DNA from: Pseudalkalibacillus decolorationis
GTDB lineage: Bacteria > Bacillota > Bacilli > Bacillales > Fictibacillaceae
Length of the DNA: 64,000 bases
Direction: 5' to 3'
Assembly: GCF_024609785.1 (NCBI RefSeq)
Contig: NZ_JANHJQ010000013.1
Location: 83,038 to 147,037, forward strand
Below, piece after piece: positions 17,472 through 26,740 of the stretch. Within the stretch, counting starts at the first letter, position 1, and every line of letters starts with the position of its first letter. The notes beneath the pieces are model-generated. The model was not told where the DNA came from. It saw only the letters and a program-made list of their open reading frames with translations, and searched no databases. A program made the position numbers and the translations under genes.

Positions 17472-17781
17472 TGTGGATCCTTTCCTTTCTATATACCACG
17501 CTCAGTTAATCAAACGTTGATTGAATTTTATAGATCTCCATCCATAGTATACACTTTTCCCCTACTTAAAGAGAACTTAAAGAGAACAATGCTTCGAGTG
17601 CGTTTAATATTTACTACTATCACAACTTTGCACCTATTTTTATATTCGAGACAGAAAAACAATAGCCCAACTCGGTAAATACTTCTGCACCTTAAAATTA
17701 AGGAAGAATTAAGGTTGGCTGAAAATAGACTTAAGATGCGCTCGTTATAATGAATTTGCAATGATACAGGAGGCGAGCAAA

Positions 17782-18693
17782 ATGAGTAATTATTTAATTG
17801 AAACGAATGGACTTATAAAATCATTTGGCAACTTTAAAGCAGTGAACGGAATTGACCTTAAAGTCCCTAAAGGAGAAATTTACGGATTCTTAGGACCGAA
17901 TGGCGCAGGCAAATCTACGACAATCCGCATGCTACTCGGCTTAATAAAACCAACCCAAGGAATGGTGCAGCTTTTTGGGAGACCATTGAAATCAAATCGA
18001 CTCGATATTCTTAAAAAGGTTGGATCGATGGTTGAGTCGCCATCGTACTACGGACATCTCTCCGCTTATGAAAACCTAAACATCACTCGAAAAATTTTAG
18101 AGCTTCCAAAAAGTGAAGTGGACCGAGTCCTTCAAGTTGTCAGACTAACCGAGGTGAAGGATAAACTCGTGAAAAAGTTTTCACTCGGGATGAAGCAACG
18201 TTTAGGAATTGCACAAGCACTTTTAGGAAACCCGGAACTACTCTTACTAGATGAACCGACGAATGGTCTTGATCCTTCCGGAATCCATGAAATTCGTGAT
18301 TTGATCAAACGTCTACCATTCGAAACAGGGATGACCGTGCTTGTATCAAGTCATATCCTCAGTGAAGTCGAATTAATCGCTGACCAGGTCGGTGTTATAC
18401 AAAAAGGGGAAATGATCTTTCAAGGAACCCTTCAAGACCTTCGTGTAAAAGGCTCATCGACATTAATAATTGATGCAAATCCTATGGAAAGAGCTCTTGT
18501 ACACATTGAGCAAATGGGATACACCGTACAAGTTCGTGATGGAAGACTATATATCCCTGAACAAACAGTCGATCCAGCTGAAATGAATAAAAAGCTTGTG
18601 ATGAACAACATTTCTGTAAGGCACCTGAGTGAGCATCGTGACACACTTGAAGAAATCTTCTTATCTATAACGAGGGAGGATTTGAAACGATGA
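17782..18693 (+). CDS. ABC transporter ATPase, BcrA/LanF type
   Basis: A 303-residue ATPase: Walker A GPNGAGKST (38-46), signature FSLGMKQRLG, Walker B LLLLDEPTNGLDPSG and switch His in SSHILSEVE. At the Q-loop it has Glu (VESPSYY, Glu85), the E-loop found in LanF/BcrA self-protection transporters. The C-terminal third is the variable domain of that group. ATG 17782 follows ACAGGAGG; an upstream ATG at 17761 overlaps that site. It forms an operon with two permeases and a two-component system, the usual layout for peptide-antibiotic sensing and resistance. It is closely similar to the LanF-like gene at 49007-49930. Confidence 0.88.
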   Translation: MSNYLIETNGLIKSFGNFKAVNGIDLKVPKGEIYGFLGPNGAGKSTTIRMLLGLIKPTQGMVQLFGRPLKSNRLDILKKVGSMVESPSYYGHLSAYENLNITRKILELPKSEVDRVLQVVRLTEVKDKLVKKFSLGMKQRLGIAQALLGNPELLLLDEPTNGLDPSGIHEIRDLIKRLPFETGMTVLVSSHILSEVELIADQVGVIQKGEMIFQGTLQDLRVKGSSTLIIDANPMERALVHIEQMGYTVQVRDGRLYIPEQTVDPAEMNKKLVMNNISVRHLSEHRDTLEEIFLSITREDLKR

Positions 18694-19448
18694 AACTGGT
18701 ACAGCTCATCGGCACAGAATTAAGTAAACAGAAGCGAAGTTTTTTATGGCTTTTTCTATTTATCATCCCTTTAGGAACGACAGGTGCGATGCTACTCGAT
18801 ATGGTGATACGTTACGATGATTATTTGTTCCCTAATGCACAGGAAAACGGAATATCGTCTTGGGAAATGCTAATCAATGAAAATCACGGAGTCCTTTCTT
18901 GGGGGCTTTTTCTACCGGTATTTGTTGCCGTCATCAGTGCATTCATCCATCAAAATGAATCAAAAGTCGATAATTGGAAGAACCTTCTTAGTCTTCCGGT
19001 TACAAGAGGATCCGTACTTCTATCAAAATATTTGATCATATTGGTTTTCGGATGGTTGTTGGTTTTATTTAATGCACTAGGTCTTATTCTGGTCGGAAAA
19101 TTAACTGGGTTTCCAGAGTCGGTCAGCTTTGAACTGTTCGGTCGTTACGTTTTGTTTCAGTTTATTAGCTTATTAGCGATAGCAGCGATTCAAAACCTGT
19201 TGAATGTGATTATGAAAAATCCGATATTCCCTGTGGTGGTTGCGTTTGTTGGAATGATTGTGTCCGGTATTCTCATGTATCAACATCAACAGATAGGTAA
19301 GTTTTTCCCCTTTCTTTACCCATATATCGCAGGGGATTTAGGGAAGTTCGGTTTTAATCCTGACATCGCAATTAGTGGTGGTCTTATTTACGGTGCAATT
19401 GTATTCATGGTCGGACTTTTTGTATTTAATAAAAAGGATATTGTATAA
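18690..19448 (+). CDS. ABC transporter permease, LanE/BcrB type
   Basis: A 252-residue membrane protein with about six transmembrane helices, of the ABC-2 lantibiotic-immunity permease group. It starts KLVQLIGTELSKQKRSFLWLFLF; a cytoplasmic WKNLLSLPVTRGSVLLSKY coupling segment lies after the second helix. It overlaps the ATPase gene by 4 bp (ATGA), so the two are translationally coupled. It probably pairs with the next permease to expel membrane-active peptide antibiotics; the substrate is not known. Confidence 0.82.
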   Translation: MKLVQLIGTELSKQKRSFLWLFLFIIPLGTTGAMLLDMVIRYDDYLFPNAQENGISSWEMLINENHGVLSWGLFLPVFVAVISAFIHQNESKVDNWKNLLSLPVTRGSVLLSKYLIILVFGWLLVLFNALGLILVGKLTGFPESVSFELFGRYVLFQFISLLAIAAIQNLLNVIMKNPIFPVVVAFVGMIVSGILMYQHQQIGKFFPFLYPYIAGDLGKFGFNPDIAISGGLIYGAIVFMVGLFVFNKKDIV

Positions 19449-19460
19449 GGAGGAAGGAAC

Positions 19461-20186
19461 ATGATTAAAGCATTACACATTGAATTTTTAAAAATCAAAC
19501 GATCGAAACTACTCATTCTTGCTACCTTTCTTCCTTTGTTTGCGGCTTTACAAGGGGGACTGTTTGCAGTAGATATGAAAGGTAAGGAGGAGGACTTGTG
19601 GCATTTTGTTTACCTCGGTGCCATGACTCAGTTTTCCTGGTTCATTTTTCCCCTATTAATAACGATTATATTGTCCATTATTGCTAGAATCGAACATCAT
19701 CATGATGGCTGGAAACAGTTGTTTTCCTTACCGGTTGAACGGGAAAATGTTTATTTTTCAAAGCTCTTAATCGGTTTCGCATTAATCATTTATAGTGTCA
19801 TCGTGTATACAGTAGGGTTGATTATAGCTGGTATTAGCGTGGGGGCCGATTCATCGATACCTTATGATATGATAGTACAAAGACCATTTTTGGTAATTGT
19901 TGCATCCTTGCCGATTATCGCGATTCAATTTTATGTAAGCATGCGCTTTTCCCATGTAGGGGTACCACTTATGGTAGGTATAGGTCTTGCGTTACCATCG
20001 ATGTTAATTGCGAATTCGGCTAAGTACTGGATCTATTATCCGTGGACGTATCCGATTACCTCTGCACTTACAGATACTTTTGGTCCCTTGGGAAAAGCAG
20101 AAATCATGTATACGGTTTGTGGCCTATCGTTCGTAGTAATCACAGCAATCGGTCTAATCCAGTTTCGAACAAAGGATATTATTTAA
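19461..20186 (+). CDS. ABC transporter permease, LanG type
   Basis: A 241-residue permease with six predicted helices. Opening IKALHIEFLKIKRSKLLI and the coupling motif HHHDGWKQLFSLPVERENVYFSK match its neighbour and the permeases at 47509-49006. It is the second half of a heterodimeric transmembrane domain. The start follows AAGGAGGAAGG. The gene ends about 70 bp before the response regulator, with no strong terminator between, so all five genes (17782-22425) may be one transcript. Confidence 0.82.
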   Translation: MIKALHIEFLKIKRSKLLILATFLPLFAALQGGLFAVDMKGKEEDLWHFVYLGAMTQFSWFIFPLLITIILSIIARIEHHHDGWKQLFSLPVERENVYFSKLLIGFALIIYSVIVYTVGLIIAGISVGADSSIPYDMIVQRPFLVIVASLPIIAIQFYVSMRFSHVGVPLMVGIGLALPSMLIANSAKYWIYYPWTYPITSALTDTFGPLGKAEIMYTVCGLSFVVITAIGLIQFRTKDII

Positions 20187-20255
20187 TAAACCACACGTTC
20201 AAAAAGCCGAAGAATTTGTATACTTGTAACTTCCTCTAAAAGAATAGGTGAGTAC

Positions 20256-20990
20256 ATGTTTAATATGGAAGGCATTACGGATAAAAAAATACTTCTAGTC
20301 GATGATGAAGAAGATATTGTAAACATGCTAGAAACAGTTTTATATAAAGAAGGGTTTCGCACGATTTATAAAGCGATGGAAGGTCTTGACGCCGTTCAAC
20401 TGTGTAAGGAAAAGAACCCAGACCTAATCGTATTGGATATTATGCTTCCCGATATCGATGGACTTGAGGTTTGCAGGCGCATCCGGGAATTCAGCTATGC
20501 ACCGATTATCTTTTTATCGGTAAAAACGGATGATGTCGACAAGTTGCTTGGGCTTGGAATTGGCGGGGATGACTACGTGACAAAGCCTTTCAGCCCTAAG
20601 GAAGTTGCATTTCGGATAAAAGCGCAATTTCGTCGTACTCAATACTTGGGAAATAGGATTACAACGAAGCCGTCTATACCAACACCACCAAAGGTGGGTC
20701 CGATTGAAATAGATCCTAATAAAGGTGAAGTTACGTTGGACGGAAAGCTTGTGACATTAACGGCAAAGGAGTATCAGCTGCTTCTTTACATGGCTGAGAA
20801 TACTAATCGAATTTTGAGTAAACAGAGAATTTGTGAGCAAGTGTGGGGCGAGGATTATCTAGGTTATGACAACACGATCATGGTCCACATCCGTCATTTG
20901 CGAGAAAAGTTAGAGGCTGATCCGGGCAAACCTATTTTTATTAAGACGATAAAAGGACTTGGATACAAGCTGACGACAAGGGGTGAGTAG
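20256..20990 (+). CDS. OmpR-family response regulator
   Basis: 244 residues. The receiver domain (10-125) has VDDEED, phosphoacceptor Asp61 (IVLDIMLP) and a conserved Lys in VTKPFSP. The winged-helix DNA-binding domain (about 145-242) is intact (LTAKEYQLLLYM ... VWGEDYLGYDNTIMVHIRHLREKLE ... IKTIKGLGYKL). It follows the LanFEG-like transporter and is one base ahead of the kinase gene, so it most likely controls that transporter. The start ATG has AGGTGA upstream. Confidence 0.9.
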   Translation: MFNMEGITDKKILLVDDEEDIVNMLETVLYKEGFRTIYKAMEGLDAVQLCKEKNPDLIVLDIMLPDIDGLEVCRRIREFSYAPIIFLSVKTDDVDKLLGLGIGGDDYVTKPFSPKEVAFRIKAQFRRTQYLGNRITTKPSIPTPPKVGPIEIDPNKGEVTLDGKLVTLTAKEYQLLLYMAENTNRILSKQRICEQVWGEDYLGYDNTIMVHIRHLREKLEADPGKPIFIKTIKGLGYKLTTRGE

Positions 20991-20991
20991 C

Positions 20992-22425
20992 ATGAAGTGG
21001 AGACTAACGAGAAGGTTTTTGACCGCGATCATCATCACGATCATCATCTCCTTCGTCTGCTTTATGCTACTTGTTTTTTATTTGTTTTATATGAGTAAAA
21101 CGGAGAACTCTGAGGTTCTGTTAAGTGTAGATGCACCAAGTATTACGATTGAGTTTGGTGAGAACATCCAGTTCCGTGATGGTGAGGTTTTTATTGAAGA
21201 AAGTAAGCTCGCTGAACTGAAAGACTACAATAGCTGGATTCAGGTGCTTGATGAGAATGGAAATGCGATTTACGGCCGTTATCAGCCTGAAGAAGCACCT
21301 GCTCATTACACACCTGGAAAGCTAATATTTTACCATAAATACACAGGGGCAATTGATGGATATACAATCTTTGTAGGTATTGCTGACAGAGGAGAACGAG
21401 AGTTCAGTTATGTCATGGGTTTTCCTGAACAAAATGTCGCAAAAGCCAGCTACCTTTTCAGTCCAGATACGTTTCTAAGCGACTTGAACAAGCTATTTTT
21501 CGGTATGTTACTCGTAATCCTTGTGTTTGCGCTATTAATCGGGTATTTTTCCAGTTCTAAACTTGTTAGCCCGATTTTAAAAGTGATTAACGCGATTCAA
21601 AATTTAGCAAAAGGATATTACTTGAACCGTTATGCAGATAAAGGGATTTTCCGTGATGTACATATGAGTCTGAACGAACTTGGTGAAACGTTGCAATCTA
21701 ACGAATTGGAACGGAAAAAGATTGATAGAATGCGTGAGGAATGGATAGCGAATATTACCCATGACTTGAGAACACCGCTATCTTCAATTAAAGGGTATTC
21801 CGAAATTATATTGGATCCTGATTATGAGTTAAGTACAGAAGAACGAGAAAAATACGTGAAAATCATTTTAAAGAAATCGAACTACATGGAGAACTTGACG
21901 GAAGATCTTAAGCTGACGTACCAGTTGAAAAATGAACTTGTAACGTTGGAAGTGCAGCCAGTAAATGTTGTTGAGGTCGTCCGGGAAACTGTTATTGATA
22001 TTTTAAACCATCCTGAACACGAACTATCGCAAATTGATTTTCAGCCAACAGAGAAAAGTATTGTGTTAAACATCGATCGGAAGCTGTTACAACGTGCGAT
22101 TTCGAATTTAATCTATAATGCCATTGTTCATAATCCGAAAGGGACCGAGGTTCATGTGTATATGAAAGATGGACCAGTGATTGAGATAGAGGATCATGGG
22201 CGAGGGATTCCCAAACCTGAGGTGGACCGACTTTTCGATCGTTACTATCGTGGAACGAATACTGGTGAAGCTCATAAAGGAACGGGACTCGGGATGGCAA
22301 TTGCAAAACAGATCATCGAAGCCCACGGCGGAACAATTGAAGTTGAAAGTACGCTTTATAAGGGAACGTTGATCCGGATTGATCTTACAGAAATGAAGAA
22401 AGTTCATTGCGGTAAAATGGTTTAA
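20992..22425 (+). CDS. Sensor histidine kinase with HAMP domain
   Basis: About 477 residues. Transmembrane segments near 10-33 and 168-187 enclose an extracytoplasmic domain of about 130 residues. HAMP, HisKA with NITHDLRTPLSSIKGYSEI (His257) and HATPase with N-box NLIYNAIVHNP, DHGRGIP and GTGLGMAIAK follow. All catalytic boxes are present. ATG 20992 lies one base after the regulator stop with GGGGTGA as site; an in-frame GTG 9 bases upstream overlaps the regulator. The large outer domain makes it a direct sensor, unlike BceS-type kinases. It likely detects a peptide antibiotic or envelope damage (inference). Confidence 0.88.
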   Translation: MKWRLTRRFLTAIIITIIISFVCFMLLVFYLFYMSKTENSEVLLSVDAPSITIEFGENIQFRDGEVFIEESKLAELKDYNSWIQVLDENGNAIYGRYQPEEAPAHYTPGKLIFYHKYTGAIDGYTIFVGIADRGEREFSYVMGFPEQNVAKASYLFSPDTFLSDLNKLFFGMLLVILVFALLIGYFSSSKLVSPILKVINAIQNLAKGYYLNRYADKGIFRDVHMSLNELGETLQSNELERKKIDRMREEWIANITHDLRTPLSSIKGYSEIILDPDYELSTEEREKYVKIILKKSNYMENLTEDLKLTYQLKNELVTLEVQPVNVVEVVRETVIDILNHPEHELSQIDFQPTEKSIVLNIDRKLLQRAISNLIYNAIVHNPKGTEVHVYMKDGPVIEIEDHGRGIPKPEVDRLFDRYYRGTNTGEAHKGTGLGMAIAKQIIEAHGGTIEVESTLYKGTLIRIDLTEMKKVHCGKMV

Positions 22426-22490
22426 AAGAAGAAGGTAGGTCTGTTTTTTTTCCGCTTGTTATATACACACTTATAATTTAAAAGAGGATT

Positions 22491-22532
22491 GGCCCGGGAT
22501 CATGCTTATATTTGCATGATCTCGGGCTTTTA
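22491..22532 (+). terminator. Terminator after the kinase gene
   Basis: GCCCGGGATCATGC / GCATGATCTCGGGC (14-bp stem, one wobble), an 8-base loop and TTTT. Confidence 0.85.
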
Positions 22533-22708
22533 CACGTTAAGAAAGTATAAAAATACTTTCTATAAAGGTCGCTAAAAGATGCGTCATTGAACAAGCCTTA
22601 CGAACTACTACGCCTCAAGTCTTAGAGAAAGTTAAAGCGGAGGCTCCTTATAGGAGAACGGGTTTGAAGGTACGATAGATACATGAAGTAAAAGGAGGGA
22701 AAGAAGCA

Positions 22709-23050
22709 ATGAAAAAGTTTGGATTAATCGTTCTTGGTGGGATTGCTGCCATCGTGTTACTTGCAAATCTCGGTCCAATGATCGGACTCGCAATCAGCCT
22801 AGCGATTCTCTATTTTTCCATTAAGCAATATATGAAGACGGATTCGACTGGCGCTAAAGTCGGTTGGGCGATCGTAGGGTTGGTGGCATTGGCTATAACT
22901 GCTACGAACGTTCCGGCAGTTCTTGGAATTGCAGCATTGTACATTCTTTACGTCGTGTACAAAAACTGGAACAAGAAAGATGAAGTGGTAAAAGAAGACA
23001 ACGATCCATTTACGAATTTTGAACGTCAATGGGCAGACCTTAATCGATAA
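22709..23050 (+). CDS. LiaI-like small membrane protein
   Basis: 113 residues with three to four hydrophobic segments (FGLIVLGGIAAIVLLANLGP, IGLAISLAILYFSIKQY, WAIVGLVALAITATNVPAVLGIAALYILY) and a polar C-tail ending FERQWADLNR. It is the first gene of a lia-type operon and sits where liaI does in Bacillus. LiaI anchors the PspA-like LiaH at the membrane under envelope stress. The sequence is compatible, though small membrane proteins of this kind diverge fast. ATG follows AAAGGAGGG. The inducible LiaR promoter should lie in 22533-22700, but I could not place its operator. Confidence 0.7.
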   Translation: MKKFGLIVLGGIAAIVLLANLGPMIGLAISLAILYFSIKQYMKTDSTGAKVGWAIVGLVALAITATNVPAVLGIAALYILYVVYKNWNKKDEVVKEDNDPFTNFERQWADLNR

Positions 23051-23068
23051 TTAAAGGAGAGATTAATA

Positions 23069-23725
23069 ATGGCAAATTTATTCAAACGTTTAAAAAACTC
23101 GCTTGAGGCGGATTTTCACGAAATGCTTGATTCTAAAGAACAAAAAAACCCGATTGCATTATTAAACCAATATTTACGGGAATGTGAGCAAGAAGTTGAG
23201 AGGGTTCGAAAGCTTGTCGAACGTCAATACTTGTTAAAAGAGGAGTTCACGCGAGAGCACAATCAAGCATACGAACTTGCAGCGAAGCGTAAGCGTCAAG
23301 CGGAAATCGCTTCGAATGCTGGAGAGATTGAGCTTCATCAATTTGCGATTCAGGAACAGAACCAATATGAGGAACGAACTGACCGCTTAAAAGAATCTCG
23401 TGATCAAGCCATTCAACAGCTGGACGAACTTGAGCAAAAATACGAGGAAATGAAGCATAAGCTCAAGGATATGCACATCAAGCGAATGGAGTTGATGGGA
23501 AGGGAAAACATGACTCGTGCCCACCATAAAATGAACACCGTGCTTGATTCTACGAAGTATTCAAACAAGCCATTCTCCCGTTTTGAGGAAATGGAGAATT
23601 ACCTAGATCGCCTCGAGCATCAAGTGAATACGGGTTATCATCGCCACACGATTGATGCTCGAATTACCCAGATTGAAAAAGCGTCTTCGAAAAAAGAAGA
23701 GGAAAGTTCAGCTACAACAGTATAA
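23069..23725 (+). CDS. liaH: PspA/IM30 family phage-shock protein (LiaH)
   Basis: 218 residues, nearly all alpha-helical coiled coil, with the family start NLFKRLKNSLEADFHEMLDSKEQKNPIALLNQYLRECEQEVERV. LiaH forms large oligomers on the inner face of damaged membrane. It lies 18 bp after the LiaI-like gene with an AAAGGAGAG site, and is followed by a short hairpin. This separates an expected high-level liaI-liaH message from the liaFSR part. Confidence 0.88.
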   Translation: MANLFKRLKNSLEADFHEMLDSKEQKNPIALLNQYLRECEQEVERVRKLVERQYLLKEEFTREHNQAYELAAKRKRQAEIASNAGEIELHQFAIQEQNQYEERTDRLKESRDQAIQQLDELEQKYEEMKHKLKDMHIKRMELMGRENMTRAHHKMNTVLDSTKYSNKPFSRFEEMENYLDRLEHQVNTGYHRHTIDARITQIEKASSKKEEESSATTV

Positions 23726-23745
23726 TCAATATCTGGTATGATAAT

Positions 23746-23769
23746 AAGGCGTAGTTCTCTACGCCTTTT
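23746..23769 (+). terminator. Small terminator or attenuator between liaH and liaF
   Basis: GGCGTAG / CTACGCC, a 7-bp perfect stem with a four-base loop, followed by TTTT. It is short enough to allow partial read-through into liaFSR. Confidence 0.75.
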
Positions 23770-23830
23770 CCATATATAAAATGCGCGTTTTCTAAACAAC
23801 ATTGTAAAATAAAGAGAGAGGAGGGTCCTT

Positions 23831-24565
23831 ATGTTCAACAAATCAAGAACAGATGTCATCAGCTGGTTTCTTGTAATCGGTGTGCTCCTTTTATTATTGG
23901 AGATGTCGTTTCACGGCGGGGGCCCCATCTTCTTTTTTGTCATCACAATTGGCTTTATTTATATCGGTCGGAAACGCTACCATCGTACGTTTGGAAAATT
24001 GTTTTTCTGGGGTGGGACGGTCGGGTTTATTTTCACAATTTTAAATACGATTGCCTTTCGATTTCTCATATTTGCAGTTCTGATTTATGTCATTATTCTT
24101 TTTGCAAAATCGAAACAACAGCCTTCGCATATTACACCAGATTTTTCAAAGAAAGATTCGGATCTCGTAGGGGAAACGGTCTATCGTAGAAAACCTATCT
24201 TGCAAAACATGATTTTCGGTCGTCAAGCTACGCCTGAAGCTGCTTACGAATGGGATGATCTTAATATTCAATGCGGAATCGGTGATACGGTAATCGATTT
24301 AAGTAACACGGTTTTGCCTAAAGGTGAATCGGTCATTCTCGTCCGCAGTTTTATCGGCAATGTAAGGATTCTCGTCCCATATGAGGTCGAGGTAAGCGTT
24401 AGCCATTCGGTACTTGCCGGTTCAAGTGAGATCTTCGATAAGAAGGAAGAAAAGATTTTGAATCAAAGCCTTTTATACCGGACCGATGGATACGAAGAGG
24501 CAACTCATAAAATGAAAATCATCACCTCCATGACGGTCGGGGACCTTGGGGTGAAGCGGATATGA
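23831..24565 (+). CDS. liaF: LiaF, membrane inhibitor of the LiaRS system
   Basis: 244 residues: about three N-terminal membrane helices (20-95), then a cytoplasmic beta-rich domain (about 125-244) with the LiaF/VraT signature DLNIQCGIGDTVIDLSNTVLPKGE and IGNVRILVPYEVEVSV. LiaF holds the kinase LiaS off in the absence of envelope stress. ATG follows AGAGGAGGG. The stop overlaps the liaS start by 4 bp. Confidence 0.88.
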   Translation: MFNKSRTDVISWFLVIGVLLLLLEMSFHGGGPIFFFVITIGFIYIGRKRYHRTFGKLFFWGGTVGFIFTILNTIAFRFLIFAVLIYVIILFAKSKQQPSHITPDFSKKDSDLVGETVYRRKPILQNMIFGRQATPEAAYEWDDLNIQCGIGDTVIDLSNTVLPKGESVILVRSFIGNVRILVPYEVEVSVSHSVLAGSSEIFDKKEEKILNQSLLYRTDGYEEATHKMKIITSMTVGDLGVKRI

Positions 24566-25614
24566 GCATCGTACAACGACAAATCATATTCGGTCTTTCC
24601 GTTTCGTTCACTGTCCTGATCCAGTTCTCGGCTGTCTTTTTTTACACATATCCATTAGGTGAGTGGTCGCAGCTATGGCAACGGGAGGTATTCGATCTTC
24701 CGTTTATTCTCGTTGTACCGGTCTTGAGTGTTATGGCTGGCCTTGTCTTTGGCATATCTTCAGGCTTTTATTGGCGGAAAAATTTCGATCAACTGGTGGG
24801 CGGGCTGAATCAACTTCATAGGGGTCGAACTCTCAATCCTGTGGAAAATGGAGTGATGAAAACACAAGAGCTCGAACAGATCTGGAACCAGCTTGAAAAA
24901 GTACAGCATCATATCGCAGAGCAAACGAAGCTCTCACAAAAGCTTGCCAATCAGAAGGCTGAGGATCAGGAAAAGCAGATTCAGAAAATCATTTCACAGG
25001 AGCGAAATCGGCTGGCGCGTGAGTTGCATGATTCAGTAAGTCAGCAGCTTTTTGCCGCGTCGATGCTTATGTCGGCGGTGAACGAAGCAAGTGATGAGGA
25101 ATCTGACAATAAACGAAAGCAACTACAGCTTGTCGAGGAAATGATTCACCAGTCCCAGCTGGAAATGAGAGCATTGCTATTGCATCTCCGCCCTGTTGCG
25201 TTAAAAGGAAAGTCCCTGAAGGAAGGGGTCGAGGAGCTGCTTAAGGAACTAGTTCATAAGGTTCCGATTGAAATTGAATGGAAGGTCGAGGAACTGAAAC
25301 TTGAAAAAGGCATCGAAGACCATCTGTTTCGTATTTTACAGGAGTCAGTATCGAATACGTTAAGACATGCAAAAGCTAATTCGTTAAACGTATTATGTAT
25401 TCAACGCGATGATATCGTCCGATTACGAGTAGAAGATGATGGTGTTGGTTTTAAAATAGACGAGGCAAAAACGGGATCATACGGATTACAAAATATGCAT
25501 GAACGGGCCGTTGAGCTTGGCGGCACGATGAAAATTGTCAGTGTTCCAAATAAAGGGACACGTCTTGAAGTTACGATACCAGTGATTCGAGAGGAGGAAG
25601 CAGGTGATGATTAG
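24562..25614 (+). CDS. liaS: LiaS sensor histidine kinase (HisKA_3 type)
   Basis: 350 residues: two membrane helices (about 8-30 and 47-70) with a very short extracytoplasmic loop, a linker coiled coil, the dimerisation motif ERNRLARELHDSVSQQLFAASM (His156) and a HATPase with SVSNTLRHAKA and DDGVGF. The lack of a sensor domain is typical of intramembrane-sensing kinases controlled by LiaF. Overlaps both neighbours. Confidence 0.9.
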   Translation: MSIVQRQIIFGLSVSFTVLIQFSAVFFYTYPLGEWSQLWQREVFDLPFILVVPVLSVMAGLVFGISSGFYWRKNFDQLVGGLNQLHRGRTLNPVENGVMKTQELEQIWNQLEKVQHHIAEQTKLSQKLANQKAEDQEKQIQKIISQERNRLARELHDSVSQQLFAASMLMSAVNEASDEESDNKRKQLQLVEEMIHQSQLEMRALLLHLRPVALKGKSLKEGVEELLKELVHKVPIEIEWKVEELKLEKGIEDHLFRILQESVSNTLRHAKANSLNVLCIQRDDIVRLRVEDDGVGFKIDEAKTGSYGLQNMHERAVELGGTMKIVSVPNKGTRLEVTIPVIREEEAGDD

Positions 25615-26239
25615 AGTCGTATTTGCGGATGATCACGAAATGGTACGGATTGGCGTTTCTTCATACCTTTCCAATCAGCCGGATATTGAGGTAGTTGGTG
25701 AGGCGAGTGACGGTGGCGAAGCAGTGGATATGGTACTTGAACTGCGGCCGGATGTCATTCTAATGGATCTTGTAATGAAGGAAATGGATGGTATTGAAGC
25801 AACGAAACAAATTACATCTGAATGGCCAGAAGCAAAAATAATTATTGTGACAAGTTTTCTCGATGACGAAAAGGTCTATCCAGCGTTGGAAAGCGGTGCG
25901 ACGAGCTATATGCTGAAGACGTCGAAAGCGAGTGAAATTGCCAAAGCTGTGCGGGCGACTTTTGACGGCCAAACCGTATTAGAGCCTGAAGTAACTGGTA
26001 AAATGATGACGAAAATGCGACAAGGGAATAAGCGTCCAGCACATGAAGAACTAACGGGGCGCGAACTTGAAATCCTCATGCTGATTACAGAAGGAAAGAC
26101 GAACCAAGAGATTGCTGATGAATTGATCATAGCATTGAAAACTGTGAAAACGCATGTAAGCAATATTCTCGATAAGTTGGACGTTCAAGACCGCACCCAA
26201 GCTGTCATCTATGCTTTTAAAAATTCGCTTGTAAAATGA
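25607..26239 (+). CDS. liaR: LiaR response regulator (NarL/LuxR type)
   Basis: About 210 residues: receiver domain with ADDHEMVR, Asp54 region (VILMDLVMKEMDG) and a LuxR-type HTH (LTGRELEILMLITEGKTNQEIADELIIALKTVKTHVSNIL). ATG 25607 overlaps the end of liaS; a GTG directly before it is equally in frame. In Bacillus, LiaR activates liaIH upon lipid II-cycle antibiotics; the same is expected here. That is notable given the lanthipeptide cluster 25 kb away. Confidence 0.9.
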   Translation: MIRVVFADDHEMVRIGVSSYLSNQPDIEVVGEASDGGEAVDMVLELRPDVILMDLVMKEMDGIEATKQITSEWPEAKIIIVTSFLDDEKVYPALESGATSYMLKTSKASEIAKAVRATFDGQTVLEPEVTGKMMTKMRQGNKRPAHEELTGRELEILMLITEGKTNQEIADELIIALKTVKTHVSNILDKLDVQDRTQAVIYAFKNSLVK

Positions 26240-26291
26240 TCAGGTCGAAAGGTGATTTTACAATAAAGGGATTTTTCCAATGCAAATCTGT

Positions 26292-26319
26292 TTGACAAAT
26301 CCTAAAATCATGATACGAT
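26292..26319 (+). promoter_or_regulatory. Sigma-A promoter of the thiamine operon
   Basis: TTGACA (26292-26297), 16 bases, TACGAT (26314-26319), with transcription expected to start near 26326, just upstream of the TPP aptamer. Confidence 0.65.
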
Positions 26320-26344
26320 AGCAACGAAAAATAAAATTTAATAG

Positions 26345-26445
26345 ACGATCCACTAGGGGGGCCTTTATAAGGCTGAGATTAAAGTTCGACTTTAAGACCC
26401 TTAGAACCTGAACTGGCTCATACCAGCGTAGGGAAGTGGTGATTT
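26345..26445 (+). promoter_or_regulatory. TPP riboswitch (THI element)
   Basis: The conserved pieces are all present: GGCTGAGAT, GACCCTTAGAACCTGA, CTGG...ATACCAGCG and TAGGGAAGTGG, closed by a P1 helix of CCACTAG (about 26350) and the 3' AAGTGG. The 3' P1 strand GGAAGTGGT can also pair with ACCACTTTCC of the downstream terminator. This indicates transcription termination when thiamine pyrophosphate is bound. Confidence 0.95.
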
Positions 26446-26482
26446 GCAGGCTACATAAATTACCAACGTGCCTATAAATGAC

Positions 26483-26520
26483 AACCACTTTCCTTACGAA
26501 ACAAGGAAAGTGGTTTTTTT
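26483..26520 (+). terminator. Riboswitch expression-platform terminator
   Basis: AACCACTTTCCTT / AAGGAAAGTGGTT stem with a short loop and seven T. The 5' arm is complementary to the 3' P1 strand of the TPP aptamer, so the aptamer decides between terminator and antiterminator. Confidence 0.92.
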
Positions 26521-26740
26521 AATACCTTTGAAAATAGAACTTTTCATACAAAAGTATTATTAGCGGAGGGGGGAGGGTTTTACTGAGGCGGTGATAATTC
26601 GAGTTTGACTAGTTTGAGGGTTTGTTTTGACTACTTGAGTACTTTTCTGACTAATTAATTGCAACCTTTGATAAATTGAGTGCTGGTTACAACAATATGC
26701 CCTCATTTACTTGTTAAAGCTACATTTCAGAAAAAAATTC

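Noticed and set aside
20186..20215. Second copy of the GTTCAAAAAG element
   Set aside because: Only the first ten bases match; there is no opposite end within 300 bases.
22533..22700. LiaR operator upstream of the LiaI-like gene
   Set aside because: Some palindromic matches are visible, but none convincing enough to place a site.
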